Shown here: positions 36,920-47,104 of the stretch, in pieces
Position numbering within the stretch: the first letter of the stretch is position 1
How the letters are laid out: each line of letters begins with the position of its first letter
From: Vreelandella hamiltonii
GTDB lineage: Bacteria; Pseudomonadota; Gammaproteobacteria; Pseudomonadales; Halomonadaceae
DNA: 64,000 nucleotides
Direction of reading: 5' to 3'
NCBI RefSeq assembly: GCF_014651775.1
Contig: NZ_BMXN01000004.1
Span: 124,001 to 188,000, forward strand
The notes under the pieces: model-generated
Database searches by the model: none
What the model saw: the letters and a program-made list of their open reading frames with translations, nothing else
Told to the model about the DNA's origin: nothing
Made by a program: the position numbers and the translations under genes

Positions 36920-37537
36920 TCAGTGTGGGGGTGTTTCGGTAGAAAAGCGTGCTTTCAACGCGCTCAGTGGCGAGCCTCGCGGCAACCCCAGTGCTTGCCC
37001 GCTGAGGGTCTTCAGGCGGGTGGGGCAGGCATGCAGGCGCTGGAGCAGGTCGGTCATTGCCGTGACCTCCAGCTCGGGGTCGAAGCCTCCCAGGCGCTCC
37101 AGCCAGGTTCGGCTGATGGCCATGTAAGGGGGCAATGCGGCGTTAGGGCCACGTAGCTGCTGCCACAGGCGTTCTGGCAACCGAGGCGTCATCGCGCTGA
37201 TGATCAGCGCATCCAGCGTTTGCGTATCCAGCTCGGGGTACAGCAGGGGCCATAGCTGTGCAGGCAGTACCTGTTTGTGCATGGCCACCAGCAGCCATTC
37301 TGCTTGGCTGACATACGCCGCCTGATTCAGGCGAGCGCCCAGTTTCTTCTCTGGGGTGACGAGGCAGTGGGCGTGGAAACGATGCTCCAGGGTCGCGAAG
37401 CGCTCATCCAGAAACGCGGCGGTCACGATCACGGGCACGAGATGCTCGGCCAGGCCAGATTGACGAATGGAGCGCAGGTGGCGAGGAAGCCAGGCTCCCG
37501 CCACGGAAGCATCGACGATAAAGCAAACCGTACCCAT
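36920..37537 (-). CDS. Uncharacterised protein, possibly glycosyltransferase-like
   Basis: Cytoplasmic protein of 205 residues that I cannot assign. It starts MGTVCFIVDASVAGAWLPRH and contains QAAYVSQAEWLLVAMHKQVLP and SRTWLERLGGFDPELE, the last of which resembles the motif near the catalytic centre of family-2 glycosyltransferases. The start at 37537 is favoured because the region further upstream holds NtrC sites of glnA. An AAGGA lies 10 nt before the ATG, slightly far. Confidence 0.55.
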   Translation of the reverse strand: MGTVCFIVDASVAGAWLPRHLRSIRQSGLAEHLVPVIVTAAFLDERFATLEHRFHAHCLVTPEKKLGARLNQAAYVSQAEWLLVAMHKQVLPAQLWPLLYPELDTQTLDALIISAMTPRLPERLWQQLRGPNAALPPYMAISRTWLERLGGFDPELEVTAMTDLLQRLHACPTRLKTLSGQALGLPRGSPLSALKARFSTETPPH

Positions 37538-37653
37538 GAAAGCGGCTTCCTTTGTAGTAACAACTTTCCGTTTGTAATTTATTGTAGGCATTGGTTTCTT
37601 TTCGTAGCAAGGAGAAATGGTGGAGAAAAGAATAAAAATAGACTGCCTTGCTA

Positions 37654-37670
37654 TGCACTGATTTTGTGCA
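37654..37670 (+). promoter_or_regulatory. NtrC-binding site (upstream glnA)
   Basis: TGCACTGATTTTGTGCA fits the NtrC palindrome TGCACY-N5-GGTGCA at all but one position (T for G). It lies about 160-176 nt upstream of the sigma-54 promoter, a good enhancer distance. Confidence 0.7.
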
Positions 37671-37684
37671 ATAAGGGAATTTTT

Positions 37685-37701
37685 TGTATTTTTTTGGTGC
37701 A
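37685..37701 (+). promoter_or_regulatory. Second, half-conserved NtrC site (upstream glnA)
   Basis: One arm is perfect (GGTGCA at 37696-37701) and the other is degenerate (TGTAT). Its centre is 31 bp, about three helical turns, from the first site, which suits cooperative binding. Confidence 0.5.
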
Positions 37702-37829
37702 TATTGAGCTTGAGACGTGCTCCATGCAGTAGCGTAGTGGGTAAATGCTACATCAGGAGGCATCGGAGAAAATGATTTTTGCTTTTTGAATCATGCTGTT
37801 ATTTTTTTAAAAGCCATATTGGTGCAAAG

Positions 37830-37847
37830 TTGGCATGCTACGTGCTT
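37830..37847 (+). promoter_or_regulatory. Sigma-54 promoter of glnA
   Basis: TTGGCATGCTACGTGCTT has the invariant GG (37832-37833) and GC (37844-37845) with 10 nt between, the -24/-12 spacing of RpoN promoters. Together with the NtrC sites this predicts nitrogen-limited transcription of glnA. Confidence 0.75.
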
Positions 37848-38124
37848 ATATTTCGTGACAGCTTCGTAGGCAGTTTCATGAACAGTTTCATGGGCCGTTT
37901 GTCAGTCGCTAGCAGGCCATAGGCAGAAGCCGCTTGGCGTGCTACAACGATAGCCGGTCTGAAATGATCGCTGGGCGATTTGTTATCCATGGTCAAGCAA
38001 ACGTAAAGCGAACAAAAAAGACAAACGCGCCACGTGCCAAGGCATGTAGACGATTTGTTGAATAACACTTTTATCGATAGCTTATTGTTTCAAGCTCTAA
38101 GCCACGCTCATACCGGAGGACACT

Positions 38125-39531
38125 ATGTCAGCCAAGACTCTTGCGCTAATCGAAGAACATGACGTTAAGTGGGTAGACCTGCGTTTCACCGACACACGCG
38201 GTAAAGAGCAGCACGTGACCGTGCCTGCGCGTGACGTGAACGAAGAGTTTTTTGAAAACGGCCAGATGTTCGATGGTTCTTCCATCAATGGCTGGAAAGG
38301 CATCAACGAGTCTGACATGATCCTGCGTCCGGAAGACGGCACCGGCTTCCTGGACCCCTTCACCGAAGACGCTACCCTGATCCTGCGTTGCGACATCATC
38401 GAGCCTGCCACCATGCAGGGCTATGACCGTGACCCGCGTTCCATCGCCAAGCGCGCCGAGGCCTACCTCGAGTCCACTGGCCTGGGTGACACTGCGTTCT
38501 TCGGCCCCGAGCCCGAATTCTTCATCTTCGACGAAGTGCACTGGAAGTCCGACATTCAAGGCTCCATGTACAAGATCACTTCCGACGAAGGCGCCTGGGC
38601 CACCGATAGCAAGGTCGAGACTGGCAACCTGGGTCACCGTCCGCGCCTCAAGGGTGGCTACTTCCCGGTTCCGCCGGTCGACAGCTTCCACGATATCCGT
38701 GGTGCCATGTGTAACACCCTGGAAGCGATTGGCCAGACCGTCGAAGTACACCACCACGAAGTGGCCAACGCCGGTCAGAACGAAATCGGCGTGAAGTTCA
38801 ACACGCTGGTGAAGAAGGCCGACGAAGTTCAGGAAATGAAGTACGTGATCCACAACGTGGCGCACGCTTACGGCAAGACCGCTACCTTCATGCCGAAGCC
38901 GCTGGTAGGCGACAACGGTTCTGGTATGCACGTACACCAGTCGTTCTGGAAAGATGGTCAGAACCAGTTCGCGGGCGATGAGTACGCTGGCCTGTCTGAA
39001 ATGGCTCTGTACTACATCGGCGGTATCATCAAGCACGCCCGTGCTCTGAACGCCTTCACCAACGCTTCTACCAACTCGTACAAGCGTCTGGTGCCGGGCT
39101 TCGAAGCGCCGGTCATGCTGGCCTACAGTGCTCGTAACCGCTCTGCGTCTATCCGTATTCCTTACACTGCGAGCCCGAAAGGCAAGCGTGTAGAGGCTCG
39201 CTTCCCTGATCCGACCGCCAACCCCTACCTGGCGTTCGCAGCGATGCTGATGGCGGGTATCGACGGTATCAAGAACAAGATCCACCCAGGCGATGCCATG
39301 GACAAGAACCTGTACGACCTGCCGCCAGAAGAAGGCAAGGCCGTACCGACAGTGGCCAACAGCCTGGATCAAGCGCTGGAAGCACTCGATGCTGACCGTG
39401 CGTTCCTGACCGAAGGTGGCGTGTTCACCGACGATATGATCGACGCCTACATCGAACTGAAGATGGAAGACGTCGAGCGTATCCGCATGACGACTCACCC
39501 GATCGAGTTCGACATGTACTACAGCTGCTAA
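38125..39531 (+). CDS. glnA: Glutamine synthetase, type I
   Basis: GlnA of 468 residues, the length of the E. coli enzyme. It makes glutamine from glutamate, ammonia and ATP. Conserved pieces: [12 protein letters not shown] at the N-terminus, [10 protein letters not shown] (metal Glu), [24 protein letters not shown] and [13 protein letters not shown]. The adenylylation Tyr is at 397 (NLYDLPPEE), so GlnE control is expected. SD GGAGG lies 6 nt before the ATG. It lies between NtrC/sigma-54 sites and ntrBC. Confidence 0.98.
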   Translation: MSAKTLALIEEHDVKWVDLRFTDTRGKEQHVTVPARDVNEEFFENGQMFDGSSINGWKGINESDMILRPEDGTGFLDPFTEDATLILRCDIIEPATMQGYDRDPRSIAKRAEAYLESTGLGDTAFFGPEPEFFIFDEVHWKSDIQGSMYKITSDEGAWATDSKVETGNLGHRPRLKGGYFPVPPVDSFHDIRGAMCNTLEAIGQTVEVHHHEVANAGQNEIGVKFNTLVKKADEVQEMKYVIHNVAHAYGKTATFMPKPLVGDNGSGMHVHQSFWKDGQNQFAGDEYAGLSEMALYYIGGIIKHARALNAFTNASTNSYKRLVPGFEAPVMLAYSARNRSASIRIPYTASPKGKRVEARFPDPTANPYLAFAAMLMAGIDGIKNKIHPGDAMDKNLYDLPPEEGKAVPTVANSLDQALEALDADRAFLTEGGVFTDDMIDAYIELKMEDVERIRMTTHPIEFDMYYSC

Positions 39532-39602
39532 GCTGATGGCATGACTGCTAAGATCACCCTTGCGGTGTGACGAGCCATGGGCAGAATAGGTGAGGAGGCG
39601 GC

Positions 39603-40139
39603 GTGGTGAGCAAGCGGTGTGTTGCATGGTCAGTCCTATTATCCACAGGGGTTTTCGTGGCTGCCTGCCTGTGGGTAAGCGCTGCCCAGGCGCAAACGGT
39701 GTACCGCATCGTCGATGCCCAGGGCAACGTCACGTTTACCGATAACCCCGAGCGCGGAGGCGAAGTGCTGCGGCTGGCGCCCTTGCCCAGCTTGCCTGCC
39801 GCCACCCGCCCAGCCGCGCCTTCGGCGGCACGGCCTTTGGGGCGTCCGGGCCAGCCGTTCATGCCTTATGACCGGTTCGTCATCGTTGCCCCCGCGCCAG
39901 GGGCGTCGCTGCGCGGTGGCATGACGCCCGTGGAGGTCAGCGTTTCCCCGGCGCTGCGCGAGGACCACCAGATCCAGCTGCTCGTCAACGGCGAGCTTAG
40001 CCAATCTCCTCTGCACAGCGATGCTTTTTGGCTGGCAGGCCTGCCCCCAGGGCAGCATCGTTTGCAGGCAGAGCTGCTGGACAGCCAGGGGCGTATCCAG
40101 CATCGCACCGATCAGGTGACGATTTTTATCGCCGATTAA
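39603..40139 (+). CDS. DUF4124-domain exported protein
   Basis: Protein of 178 residues with an N-terminal signal (ends SAAQAQ) and a DUF4124 domain directly after it (TVYRIVDAQGNVTFTDNPE). A Pro/Ala-rich linker (80-110) leads to a C-terminal beta domain (VEVSVSPALREDHQIQLLVNGE). It is likely periplasmic and acts in an unknown way; the family often lies between glnA and ntrB in this group. GTG start with AGGAGG upstream; a second GTG follows at once, so the exact start is uncertain. Confidence 0.82.
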   Translation: MVSKRCVAWSVLLSTGVFVAACLWVSAAQAQTVYRIVDAQGNVTFTDNPERGGEVLRLAPLPSLPAATRPAAPSAARPLGRPGQPFMPYDRFVIVAPAPGASLRGGMTPVEVSVSPALREDHQIQLLVNGELSQSPLHSDAFWLAGLPPGQHRLQAELLDSQGRIQHRTDQVTIFIAD

Positions 40140-40144
40140 TGCAA

Positions 40145-40161
40145 TGCACTATAATGGTGCA
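40145..40161 (+). promoter_or_regulatory. NtrC-binding site overlapping a -10 hexamer, upstream of ntrB
   Basis: TGCACTATAATGGTGCA is a perfect match to TGCACY-N5-GGTGCA. Its centre holds TATAAT (40150-40155), a perfect sigma-70 -10 hexamer. In E. coli NtrC represses ntrBC transcription by binding the glnL promoter; the overlap here predicts the same autoregulation. No good -35 is seen at 17 nt. Confidence 0.72.
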
Positions 40162-40325
40162 TCAGGCTGGCTAAATCTCCCTGCCCGTGCGCTATAAATG
40201 CCCGAGCGGCATCGGCAGGCTGCCCCCAAGCCGTGCATGGCGTCGTTTTGGGTAACTTGGCGCGCTTTTTGCACTTCCTCAGCTAAATCTCTAACGCAAC
40301 GGTTAGCGACGCTTCAGGACACGCC

Positions 40326-41387
40326 ATGTATCAGCGCTTATTGGAACACCTCACCACGGCGGTACTGCTGCTGGACGGCGAACTTCGGGTTCGCTGGATG
40401 AATCCGGCCGCCGAGGCGCTGTTGGCGGTGAGCTTCAGCCGCGTACAAGGCATCAGTCTGGATACCTTGCTGGGCGGCGATGAGAGTATCGATGACGTGC
40501 TGGCCAAGGCACGCGATGCGTTTCACCCTTACACCCAACGCGAAGCGCGTATTACGCCGCTCAACAGTGAACCCTTGACGGTGGATTACACCGTGACGCC
40601 GCTGTCTGCCGAAGAGCTGCTGCTGGAGGTAGAGCCCCGCGACCGGCTGATGCAGATTTCCCGAGAAGAAGCGCTGACCACCCGCCAGGAAACCATCAAG
40701 GTACTGGCCCGCGGGCTGGCCCATGAGGTGAAAAACCCCTTGGGCGGTATCCGCGGTGCGGCGCAGCTGCTGGAGCGCGACCTGGACGACCCGGCCTTGC
40801 GGGAGTTTACCCACATCATCGTCGAGGAAGTGGATCGTCTGCGCGATCTGGTGGACTCCATGCTGGGCCCCAATCGCATCATCAAGCATGAGCCGGTGAA
40901 CATTCACAAAGTGCTGGAACGCGTGCGTGCGCTATTGCTGGCCGAGCACCCGCAGGTCACCGTTCATCGCGATTACGACCCCAGCTTGCCCGACCTCTCT
41001 GGCGACGAGTCGCAGATGATTCAGGCGGTCTTGAACGTGGCCCGCAACGCGGTACAGGCCATGAGCGAAGCCGACACGCCGTCCCCCACGCTGACCCTGC
41101 GCACCCGTGCCCGCCGCCAATTCACCCTGGGGGCCGAGCGTCATCGGCTGGTCAGCGAGGTGGGTGTCATCGATAACGGCCCCGGCATTCCCGATGCGCT
41201 TCGCGAAACGCTCTTCTACCCCATGGTGTCAGGTCGCGCGGAAGGTAGCGGCCTGGGACTGTCGATTGCTCAGTCAATTTTGCACCAACATCAAGGATTG
41301 ATCGAATGCGATTCCCGACCCGGACACACCGAATTTCGTTTACTGATTCCATTGGTTATTAATTTACCGGAGATGCGTCATGACTGA
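40326..41387 (+). CDS. ntrB: Nitrogen regulation sensor histidine kinase NtrB (GlnL)
   Basis: NtrB of 353 residues. An N-terminal PAS domain (about 5-110) is followed by the H-box LARGLAHEVKNPLGGIRGAA with H133, N-box VLNVARNAVQAM, and G-boxes DNGPGIP and GSGLGLSIAQ. It is soluble and is regulated by PII (GlnB). It phosphorylates NtrC under nitrogen limitation. Its last 8 nt overlap ntrC. Confidence 0.95.
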   Translation: MYQRLLEHLTTAVLLLDGELRVRWMNPAAEALLAVSFSRVQGISLDTLLGGDESIDDVLAKARDAFHPYTQREARITPLNSEPLTVDYTVTPLSAEELLLEVEPRDRLMQISREEALTTRQETIKVLARGLAHEVKNPLGGIRGAAQLLERDLDDPALREFTHIIVEEVDRLRDLVDSMLGPNRIIKHEPVNIHKVLERVRALLLAEHPQVTVHRDYDPSLPDLSGDESQMIQAVLNVARNAVQAMSEADTPSPTLTLRTRARRQFTLGAERHRLVSEVGVIDNGPGIPDALRETLFYPMVSGRAEGSGLGLSIAQSILHQHQGLIECDSRPGHTEFRLLIPLVINLPEMRHD

Positions 41388-42807
41388 GGCGACACGTACC
41401 GATGTTGCACGGGTGGTTATCGTCGATGATGACCGCGCTATCCGCTGGGTGCTGGAGCGCGCGCTGGCGCAACCCGACCTGGATGTAGAGTGTATCGAGC
41501 GGGCGGATACGGCGCTGGCTCGGCTGCTGGAAAACCCGCCGGACGTGCTGGTCACCGATATTCGCATGCCAGGCATCGACGGTTTGGACCTGATGTCCCG
41601 CGTGCGTGCCGCCCATCCCGATTTACCCGTCATTGTCATGACCGCCCACTCGGATCTGGATAGCGCGGTGGCTTCTTACCAAGGGGGCGCTTTCGAGTAC
41701 CTGCCCAAGCCCTTTGATGTCGACGAAGCGCTGGCGCTGGTGCGGCGCGCGGTGGCCCATGCCCGCGAGCGGCAGCGGCCGGTCAGCGTACCGGAAGGGC
41801 TGAGCGCCGAGATCATCGGCGAAGCGCCTGCCATGCAGGAGGTGTTTCGCGCCATCGGGCGCTTGTCGCACTCTCATATCACGGTCTTGATCAATGGGGA
41901 GTCGGGCACCGGTAAAGAGCGGGTGGCCCAGGCGCTGCATCAGCACAGCCCGCGTTCCGGCAAGCCGTTCATTGCCCTCAATATGGCGGCGATTCCTCGT
42001 GACCTGATCGAATCGGAGCTGTTTGGCCATGAGAAAGGCGCGTTTACCGGCGCCGCCCAGCAGCGCCAGGGGCGTTTCGAGCAGGCCAACGGCGGTACGC
42101 TGTTTCTGGATGAAATTGGCGACATGCCCGCCGAGACGCAAACGCGCCTGCTGCGGGTACTGGCCGATGGCGAGTTTTACCGAGTCGGCGGCCATACGCC
42201 GGTCAAGGTGGATGTGCGCATCATTGCTGCCACCCACCAGAACCTGGAATCCCTGGTGGATGAAGGGCGTTTTCGTGAGGATCTGTTCCACCGTCTGAAC
42301 GTGATTCGGGTGCACCTGCCGCGCCTGGCCGAGCGCCGTGAAGACATCCCCCGCCTGACTCGCCATTTCTTGGCGGAGGCGGCCAAGGAGCTATCCACCG
42401 ACATCAAGGTACTGACCACCGAGGCAGAGGCCCATCTGACTCGGCTGCCGTGGCCGGGCAACGTTCGCCAGCTGGAAAATATCTGCCGTTGGCTCACCGT
42501 GATGGCGTCTGGCAGGGAGATCCTGATCGAGGACCTGCCGCCTGAGCTGCGCTCGGTCAGCGCGCCGGAAGGGGGCGCTTACGGTGATTGGCGTTCGGCC
42601 TTCCGGGATTGGGCCGACCACGCCCTGGCCGAAGGGCATACGCACCTGCTGGAAGAAGCAGTGCCGGACTTCGAGCGCATCCTGATCGAAACCGCCCTGA
42701 AGCACACCGGGGGGCGCAAGGGGGAAGCGGCCGAGCTGCTGGGCTGGGGGCGCAATACCTTGACGCGCAAGCTCAAGACGCTGCTGCCTGCGCTTGCCGA
42801 CGAATAG
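41380..42807 (+). CDS. ntrC: Nitrogen regulation response regulator NtrC (GlnG)
   Basis: NtrC of 475 residues. The receiver domain has the phosphoacceptor Asp60 (DVLVTDIRMPG); the AAA+ domain has Walker A GESGTGKE, the sigma-54 contact KGAFTGA and Walker B TLFLDEIGD; the C-terminus is a Fis-type HTH (GEAAELLGWGRNTLTRKL). It activates sigma-54 promoters such as that of glnA. Translation is coupled to ntrB by an 8-nt overlap. Confidence 0.96.
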   Translation: MTEATRTDVARVVIVDDDRAIRWVLERALAQPDLDVECIERADTALARLLENPPDVLVTDIRMPGIDGLDLMSRVRAAHPDLPVIVMTAHSDLDSAVASYQGGAFEYLPKPFDVDEALALVRRAVAHARERQRPVSVPEGLSAEIIGEAPAMQEVFRAIGRLSHSHITVLINGESGTGKERVAQALHQHSPRSGKPFIALNMAAIPRDLIESELFGHEKGAFTGAAQQRQGRFEQANGGTLFLDEIGDMPAETQTRLLRVLADGEFYRVGGHTPVKVDVRIIAATHQNLESLVDEGRFREDLFHRLNVIRVHLPRLAERREDIPRLTRHFLAEAAKELSTDIKVLTTEAEAHLTRLPWPGNVRQLENICRWLTVMASGREILIEDLPPELRSVSAPEGGAYGDWRSAFRDWADHALAEGHTHLLEEAVPDFERILIETALKHTGGRKGEAAELLGWGRNTLTRKLKTLLPALADE

Positions 42808-42851
42808 GCAGTTGATCGCCGTAGGCTCGGCGATCCCGGCTCGGAACCACT

Positions 42852-42884
42852 AAAAAGCCCGCTGACACGGTCAGCGGGCTTTTT
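42852..42884. terminator. Bidirectional terminator between ntrC and the tct operon
   Basis: GCCCGCTGAC pairs perfectly with GTCAGCGGGC across a short ACG loop, with A5 on the left and T5 on the right. It serves ntrC (plus) and the binding-protein gene at 42917 (minus). Confidence 0.9.
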
Positions 42885-42916
42885 CATGCCATCCTGTTCA
42901 CGGCATGCGGGGCAGT

Positions 42917-43885
42917 TTAGTCGTCTGCGCCCGGTACGCCGCCCAACTCTTCGATCAGCGCCTTGTAGCTTTCGGTCTGCTCGGTGAGGGTCTGGGTGAC
43001 GTCTTCTTCCGACAGGTACACCACCGGCATCAGAATGCGCTCTTCGGTGATCTCGATGAAGCGCTCATCCTGGGTAGCGGCTTCCAGTGCTTCTGCCAGG
43101 CGCTCTACGTGGGCATCCGGAGTGTTGTTGGGCACCATGACCACGCGAATTTCAGCCGGGTTGATGTCATAACCGGCTTCCTGCAGGCTGGGCGCATCCG
43201 GGAAGGCTACCAGACGGTCTTCTGCCAGGCTCAGCAGTACCGGCATTTCACCCGTTTCTGCGTAGCCGGAGTGGGTGCCACCGCTGTAGGCGAAGTCGAC
43301 GTCGCCAGAAAGAATCAGCGGTGCCATGCCAGCGCCGCCCGCTGTGGGCACGATGCGCAGGTCAAGACCTTCCTGCTGGGCAATGTACTCGATGATCATG
43401 CGATCCAGGGCGGTCTGCGTGGCATAGCTGGTGCCGGGGTTTTCACGGGCATACTCCACCAGCGACTCCCAGCTGTCACCAAAGGGGCGGTTCTCGCCGG
43501 TCACGATGGCCGACTGGCCCAGCGTCACGCCCGCCACGTAGCGGAAGTCGTCCAGCTGGTAGGCGGTTTCCGTGGCCAACGGGCCGTAGGTGATGGTCAT
43601 GGAGGTGCCAAAGGCAAAGGTGTAGCCTTCGTCGTTATTGTTGGCCAGGCGAGTCAAGGCCACGCCACCGCCAGCACCCGGCTGGTTGACCACGTTCACC
43701 GGCTGGCCCAGCTCTTCTTCCAGTACGTTGGCCAGCACGCGGGCTTGAATGTCGGTGCTGCCGCCTGCGCCAAAGCCGACGACCATGGTCAGCGGCTTGC
43801 TGGGGAAGTCATTGGCCTGGGCGGTGCCAGCGGCTAGGGTCAGCGCTGCCGAAACGATGGCGGTGGTCAGAAGATGCTTTTTCAT
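42917..43885 (-). CDS. tctC: Tripartite tricarboxylate transporter substrate-binding protein (TctC/Bug)
   Basis: Bug-type receptor of 322 residues with a signal peptide (ends AAGTAQA). Conserved sites: PLTMVVGFGAGGSTDIQARV, VVNQPGAGGGVAL, and TAGGAGMAPLILSGDVDFAYSG. It captures an organic acid in the periplasm for TctAB. The ligand is unknown. It is the last gene of a B-A-C order; the usual order begins with the receptor. SD GAGGAAA precedes ATG 43885. Confidence 0.92.
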   Translation of the reverse strand: MKKHLLTTAIVSAALTLAAGTAQANDFPSKPLTMVVGFGAGGSTDIQARVLANVLEEELGQPVNVVNQPGAGGGVALTRLANNNDEGYTFAFGTSMTITYGPLATETAYQLDDFRYVAGVTLGQSAIVTGENRPFGDSWESLVEYARENPGTSYATQTALDRMIIEYIAQQEGLDLRIVPTAGGAGMAPLILSGDVDFAYSGGTHSGYAETGEMPVLLSLAEDRLVAFPDAPSLQEAGYDINPAEIRVVMVPNNTPDAHVERLAEALEAATQDERFIEITEERILMPVVYLSEEDVTQTLTEQTESYKALIEELGGVPGADD

Positions 43886-43932
43886 GGTGGTTTCCTCGAT
43901 GGTTTTTTCTTGGTAGTGAAGGTTGCTCGGTA

Positions 43933-45444
43933 TTAGCCGTGTTGCCGACGCAGCCGGTACTGGCGATAGCTGCTCCACAGCAGGTGCAGTACCAGCAGGC
44001 CAGTGGCGACCACAAACGTCAGCGCGATGGGGCGCTGCATGAGAATGCCGATGTCGCCCCCGGAAAGAATGACCGACTGGCGCAGGTTCATCTCCAGCAT
44101 GGGCGTGACGATGAAAGCGACCAGAAAGGTCACGAAGGAGTAGTCATGCTTCTTCAGGAAATAGCCGAAGATCGCGAAACCAAACACGGTCAGCAGGCCA
44201 AACGTGCCGTAGCCCTGCACTTGAATGCCGGCCAGGCAGAGAAAGATCACCACGGGGATGACGATGTTCTGCGGCACATCCGTGACGCGGGCAAAGATAC
44301 GCAGCCCGTACCAGCCTACGGCCAGCATGATCAGGCTAGCGACCACCATGCCGGCAAAAATGGTGAACAGCATCTGGGGGTGGTCGCGCAGCATCAGCGG
44401 GCCGACCTGAATACCGTGGATCATGAAAGCACCCACCAGTAGCGCTGCCGACACGCTGCCGGGAATACCCAGCCCGAACAGCGGAATGTAGCTGGCGGGA
44501 ATGACGGCGTTGTCGGCGGCCTCGGCGGCGGCAATGCCATTGGGGTTGCCCTTGCCGAAGCTATCCGGGTCTTTGGCGCCGCGTTTGGCGAGCCCGTACG
44601 CCATGAACGAGCCTACCGATGGCCCCAGACCCGGCAGCGCGCCCACGAAAGCCCCGACGCCGGTGCTTTTAAAGATGGTCGGCAAGGTGCTTTTAAACTC
44701 TTTAAAGGAGAGGTCGTCTTCGGGGTTATGGCCAAGCTTGACGGAGCTGGCGCCTTTATTACGCCGATAAGCTTCCAGTTGTACGAACATTTCGGAGAGG
44801 GCCAGAGTTCCGATGACCAAAGGGAGAATGGGCACGCCTTCCATCAGCTCCGCGTAGCCAAACGTAAAGCGCATGGCGCCGGTTTCCGGGTCTAACCCGA
44901 CGGTTCCTAAAATAACGCCCATGCCTCCGGCGGCCATGCCCTTTAAAAAAGAGCCTCCGGCCATCCCGGCAATGAAGACCAGTGCAAAAATGAGAATGGC
45001 AGCCAGTTCATAAGGGCCAAACTTGAGAGCAATCGAGGCAAAGGGAATGACCACGACGATCAGCAGCAGTGTCGAAAGCAGGTCGCCGACCACCGATGCC
45101 AAGAGCCCTACCTTGAGCGCCTTGCGCGGCTGGCCATTGCTGGCCATGGGGTAGCCATCCAGGCAGGTGGCTGCAGAAGAGGGCTCGCCTGGGGTGTTGA
45201 GCAAAATGGCAGAGACGGCGCTGCCCGCCGCCGTGCCCTTTGAAAGGCCAATCAAAAAGGCGATGGCGGCATAGGCCGACATGTAGAAAGTGAGCGGTAT
45301 GGCAATGGCAATGGCGACCGAACGGTTCAAGCCAGGAATGACGCCCACGATATAGCCCAGTAAAACGCCCCCTAGAATGACACTGATGGAGTGCAGTGTT
45401 AAGGCATCGCCAAAGGCACTGGTAATGGCACTGAGTTCTGGCAT
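43933..45444 (-). CDS. tctA: Tripartite tricarboxylate transporter large permease (TctA)
   Basis: TctA of 503 residues with about eleven or twelve membrane helices. Hallmarks: GVIPGLNRSVAIAIAIPLTF near residue 30, STAA-type ILLNTPGEPSSAATCLDGYP around 95, and ALPGLGPSVGSFMAYGLAKR. Uses an ion gradient to import an organic acid bound by TctC. The ATG at 45444 is preferred over the TTG at 45453 because of the AGGA at 10 nt. One nt separates it from tctB. Confidence 0.93.
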   Translation of the reverse strand: MPELSAITSAFGDALTLHSISVILGGVLLGYIVGVIPGLNRSVAIAIAIPLTFYMSAYAAIAFLIGLSKGTAAGSAVSAILLNTPGEPSSAATCLDGYPMASNGQPRKALKVGLLASVVGDLLSTLLLIVVVIPFASIALKFGPYELAAILIFALVFIAGMAGGSFLKGMAAGGMGVILGTVGLDPETGAMRFTFGYAELMEGVPILPLVIGTLALSEMFVQLEAYRRNKGASSVKLGHNPEDDLSFKEFKSTLPTIFKSTGVGAFVGALPGLGPSVGSFMAYGLAKRGAKDPDSFGKGNPNGIAAAEAADNAVIPASYIPLFGLGIPGSVSAALLVGAFMIHGIQVGPLMLRDHPQMLFTIFAGMVVASLIMLAVGWYGLRIFARVTDVPQNIVIPVVIFLCLAGIQVQGYGTFGLLTVFGFAIFGYFLKKHDYSFVTFLVAFIVTPMLEMNLRQSVILSGGDIGILMQRPIALTFVVATGLLVLHLLWSSYRQYRLRRQHG

Positions 45445-45445
45445 G

Positions 45446-45913
45446 TTAAACAATTCCTATGCGCATGAGTTGCACGGTCAGTAAATAAAGCGCAGCCGTA
45501 GGAATCGCGGCGGAAAGTGCAATGACATACCAGCGCCGTTCACCCAATAGTGCAACGAGAAAGCCGATGATAAAAGGCGCAAGCCACGTTAAAGGAATAA
45601 AGTTGGCCAATATGATAAAAAGTAATACATATAAGAAAGGCCAAACTTGATGCCACAAGTCAATAAGTGATAAACGGTTGAAGAGAGGGGCGTGTTGTTG
45701 TTTCAAGCGAATAAGACTGATGACCATGAGCGTGGCGGCACACAGCAGCATGACCCAGGCGCCCAGCGTCGCCAAACGCTGTGGATGCATGCCAAACGCC
45801 ATGCCCGAGCCACCGTAGCGTGGAATCAACCAGACCAGCAGCCAGCAGGCAACCAGGGTCACTCCGAGTCCAGACCACACGTTTCTTCGCTGTAATTGAG
45901 AGTCAGGTGTCAT
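45446..45913 (-). CDS. tctB: Tripartite tricarboxylate transporter small permease (TctB)
   Basis: TctB of 155 residues with four membrane helices (LGVTLVACWLLVWLIPRYGG, LGAWVMLLCAATLMVISLI, VWPFLYVLLFIILANFIPLT, and a C-terminal one). It is the small subunit that pairs with TctA. The start at 45913 gives MTPDSQLQRRN, with a short cytoplasmic head. It is the first gene of the operon; the promoter must lie in the 270 nt up to the ChaN stop, where nothing else is seen. Confidence 0.88.
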   Translation of the reverse strand: MTPDSQLQRRNVWSGLGVTLVACWLLVWLIPRYGGSGMAFGMHPQRLATLGAWVMLLCAATLMVISLIRLKQQHAPLFNRLSLIDLWHQVWPFLYVLLFIILANFIPLTWLAPFIIGFLVALLGERRWYVIALSAAIPTAALYLLTVQLMRIGIV

Positions 45914-46183
45914 GGGGCGGTATCGGCAGATGAAGAAGCGTTCTACCGTATGAGCGGCCGTCATTGTAATCAATTGGTAATACAGGTCTGATTAAACGGG
46001 ACAGTCAACGCTTTTATGAGTAAGGAATGGTAAGCGGGAAGAGCAAGCGGGGAGAGTAAGCGCGCAGCATGATATCGAAGCGCTGCGTGATCGTGAATCG
46101 AGATATAAAGGGTCATGGCAGCGGCAACAAGTTTAAATGCTATTAGTTAGCTAATAAACGTTATGAGCGTGATGTGTGTTGAG

Positions 46184-47101
<918 letters not shown>

Positions 47102-47104
47102 GGG

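Larger units (their letters stand above)
37538..38124. promoter_or_regulatory. Regulatory region upstream of glnA
   Basis: A 587-nt AT-rich region without a convincing gene. It contains two NtrC-type sites and a sigma-54 promoter, annotated separately, and poly-T stretches typical of bent upstream DNA. The gene to the left starts at 37537 on the minus strand and shares the region divergently. Confidence 0.8.

Noticed and set aside
37838-38068. 76-codon minus-strand frame upstream of glnA
   Set aside because: It covers the region around the sigma-54 promoter and has no ribosome site or domain; probably not coding.
38146-39627. Long open frame of 493 codons antisense to glnA
   Set aside because: It mirrors a strongly conserved gene with biased codon use; the peptide has no recognisable domain. 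Typical shadow in high-GC DNA.
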